The translations under genes were made by a program, and so were the position numbers. From positions 1 through 14,658 of the forward strand of contig JAAAOH010000224.1 of assembly GCA_009908925.1 (NCBI GenBank): 14,658 nucleotides of DNA. Direction: 5' to 3'. Positions 14,354-14,658 of this stretch are shown here, in pieces (position 1 is the stretch's first letter; the number at the start of each line of letters is the position of its first letter). Under the pieces are notes generated by a model. That model had not been told where the DNA came from, searched no databases, and saw nothing but the letters and a program-made list of their open reading frames with translations. The stretch comes from Spirochaetota bacterium (lineage in GTDB: Bacteria > Spirochaetota > Spirochaetia > DSM-27196 > PWMO01).

Positions 14354-14658
14354 TCAACCGCGGCGCGTGAAGCCGAAGAGGCTCCCGCATACGCCGCCTG
14401 CGATGTGGGCGAACTGCGCGATGCTGTCTTCCCGAAGCGCTCCGACGACCTCACGTGCGAGGAACAGGACCACCACGAGGATGAAGGTCAGCGGGATTTC
14501 TCCCGACCTGATATTCGTAAACGACACCAGAAGGATCATCATGAACACGATTCCGCTCGCCCCCAGGAGTCCCGTCGACATGAACAGCACGTTGATGAGC
14601 CCTGTCACGAGGGCGGTAACAGCCATCATGAACAGAAGCGGACTCGAGCCGTACTTCT
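14354..14658 (-). CDS. Rhomboid-family intramembrane serine protease, C-terminal part
   Basis: The frame stays open to the right edge of the window, so the 5' end is missing; the internal ATG at 14629 is not the true start. The visible end has three hydrophobic segments. The catalytic serine lies in GASGIVF (the GxSG motif) and the catalytic histidine in AHIAGGVCG. Upstream codons read KYGSSPLLF, which resembles the FGS block that precedes the active-site helices in rhomboids. These proteases cut transmembrane substrates within the inner membrane. With its stop 27 nt before prfA, the gene probably belongs to the same transcript. The substrate and full length cannot be told. Confidence 0.88.
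   Translation of the reverse strand, partial: KYGSSPLLFMMAVTALVTGLINVLFMSTGLLGASGIVFMMILLVSFTNIRSGEIPLTFILVVVLFLAREVVGALREDSIAQFAHIAGGVCGSLFGFTRRG

Overview
High-GC bacterial DNA carrying mostly housekeeping genes. The gene content (Rel, RF1, PrmC, AcnA-type aconitase, Tpx, a NeuB-type synthase, MtfA-like peptidase) points to a Gram-negative-type bacterium. A free-living spirochaete is my best guess, at low confidence, from overall impression rather than a diagnostic marker.

Layout. A LacD/YihT-type class I aldolase (47-1018, +) converges on a nitroreductase-family flavoprotein (1040-1627, -). The nitroreductase diverges from an AcnA-type aconitase (1862-4579, +), and candidate sigma70-type promoters for both lie in the 234-nt gap between them. 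After aconitase a 320-nt gap holds one full repeat element (copy A) and a half copy (A'). Then comes an MtfA/M90-like zinc peptidase (4900-5706, +), whose 3' end overlaps the convergent neuB-like gene by 15 nt. From the right edge a compact minus-strand series reads rhomboid protease (cut by the window edge) > prfA > prmC > rel > tpx > proC, with gaps of 1-27 nt. Further left on the same strand follow serS > neuB-like, 9 nt apart. Between proC and serS, on the opposite strand, sits an overlapping DUF4160-DUF2442 gene pair.

How the genes work together. RF1 (prfA) and the methyltransferase that modifies its GGQ glutamine (prmC) are adjacent and are followed by the (p)ppGpp synthetase/hydrolase rel, so translation termination and the stringent response are co-transcribed. 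Tpx and ProC follow. SerRS has its own promoter, whose -10 box lies so close to the ATG that the mRNA should be leaderless.

The most unusual content is a family of intergenic repeats of about 175-190 bp (copies A, A', B, C). Copies A and B are bounded by 15-19 bp inverted repeats and have further nested inverted repeats inside. Two base pairs in the stems differ between A and B in a compensatory way (C-G to A-T, and A-T to G-C), so the pairing itself appears conserved. Copies B and C are in direct orientation, share an 89-nt identical core, and flank the DUF4160-DUF2442 pair. This looks like an inserted, potentially excisable cassette that splits proC from serS.
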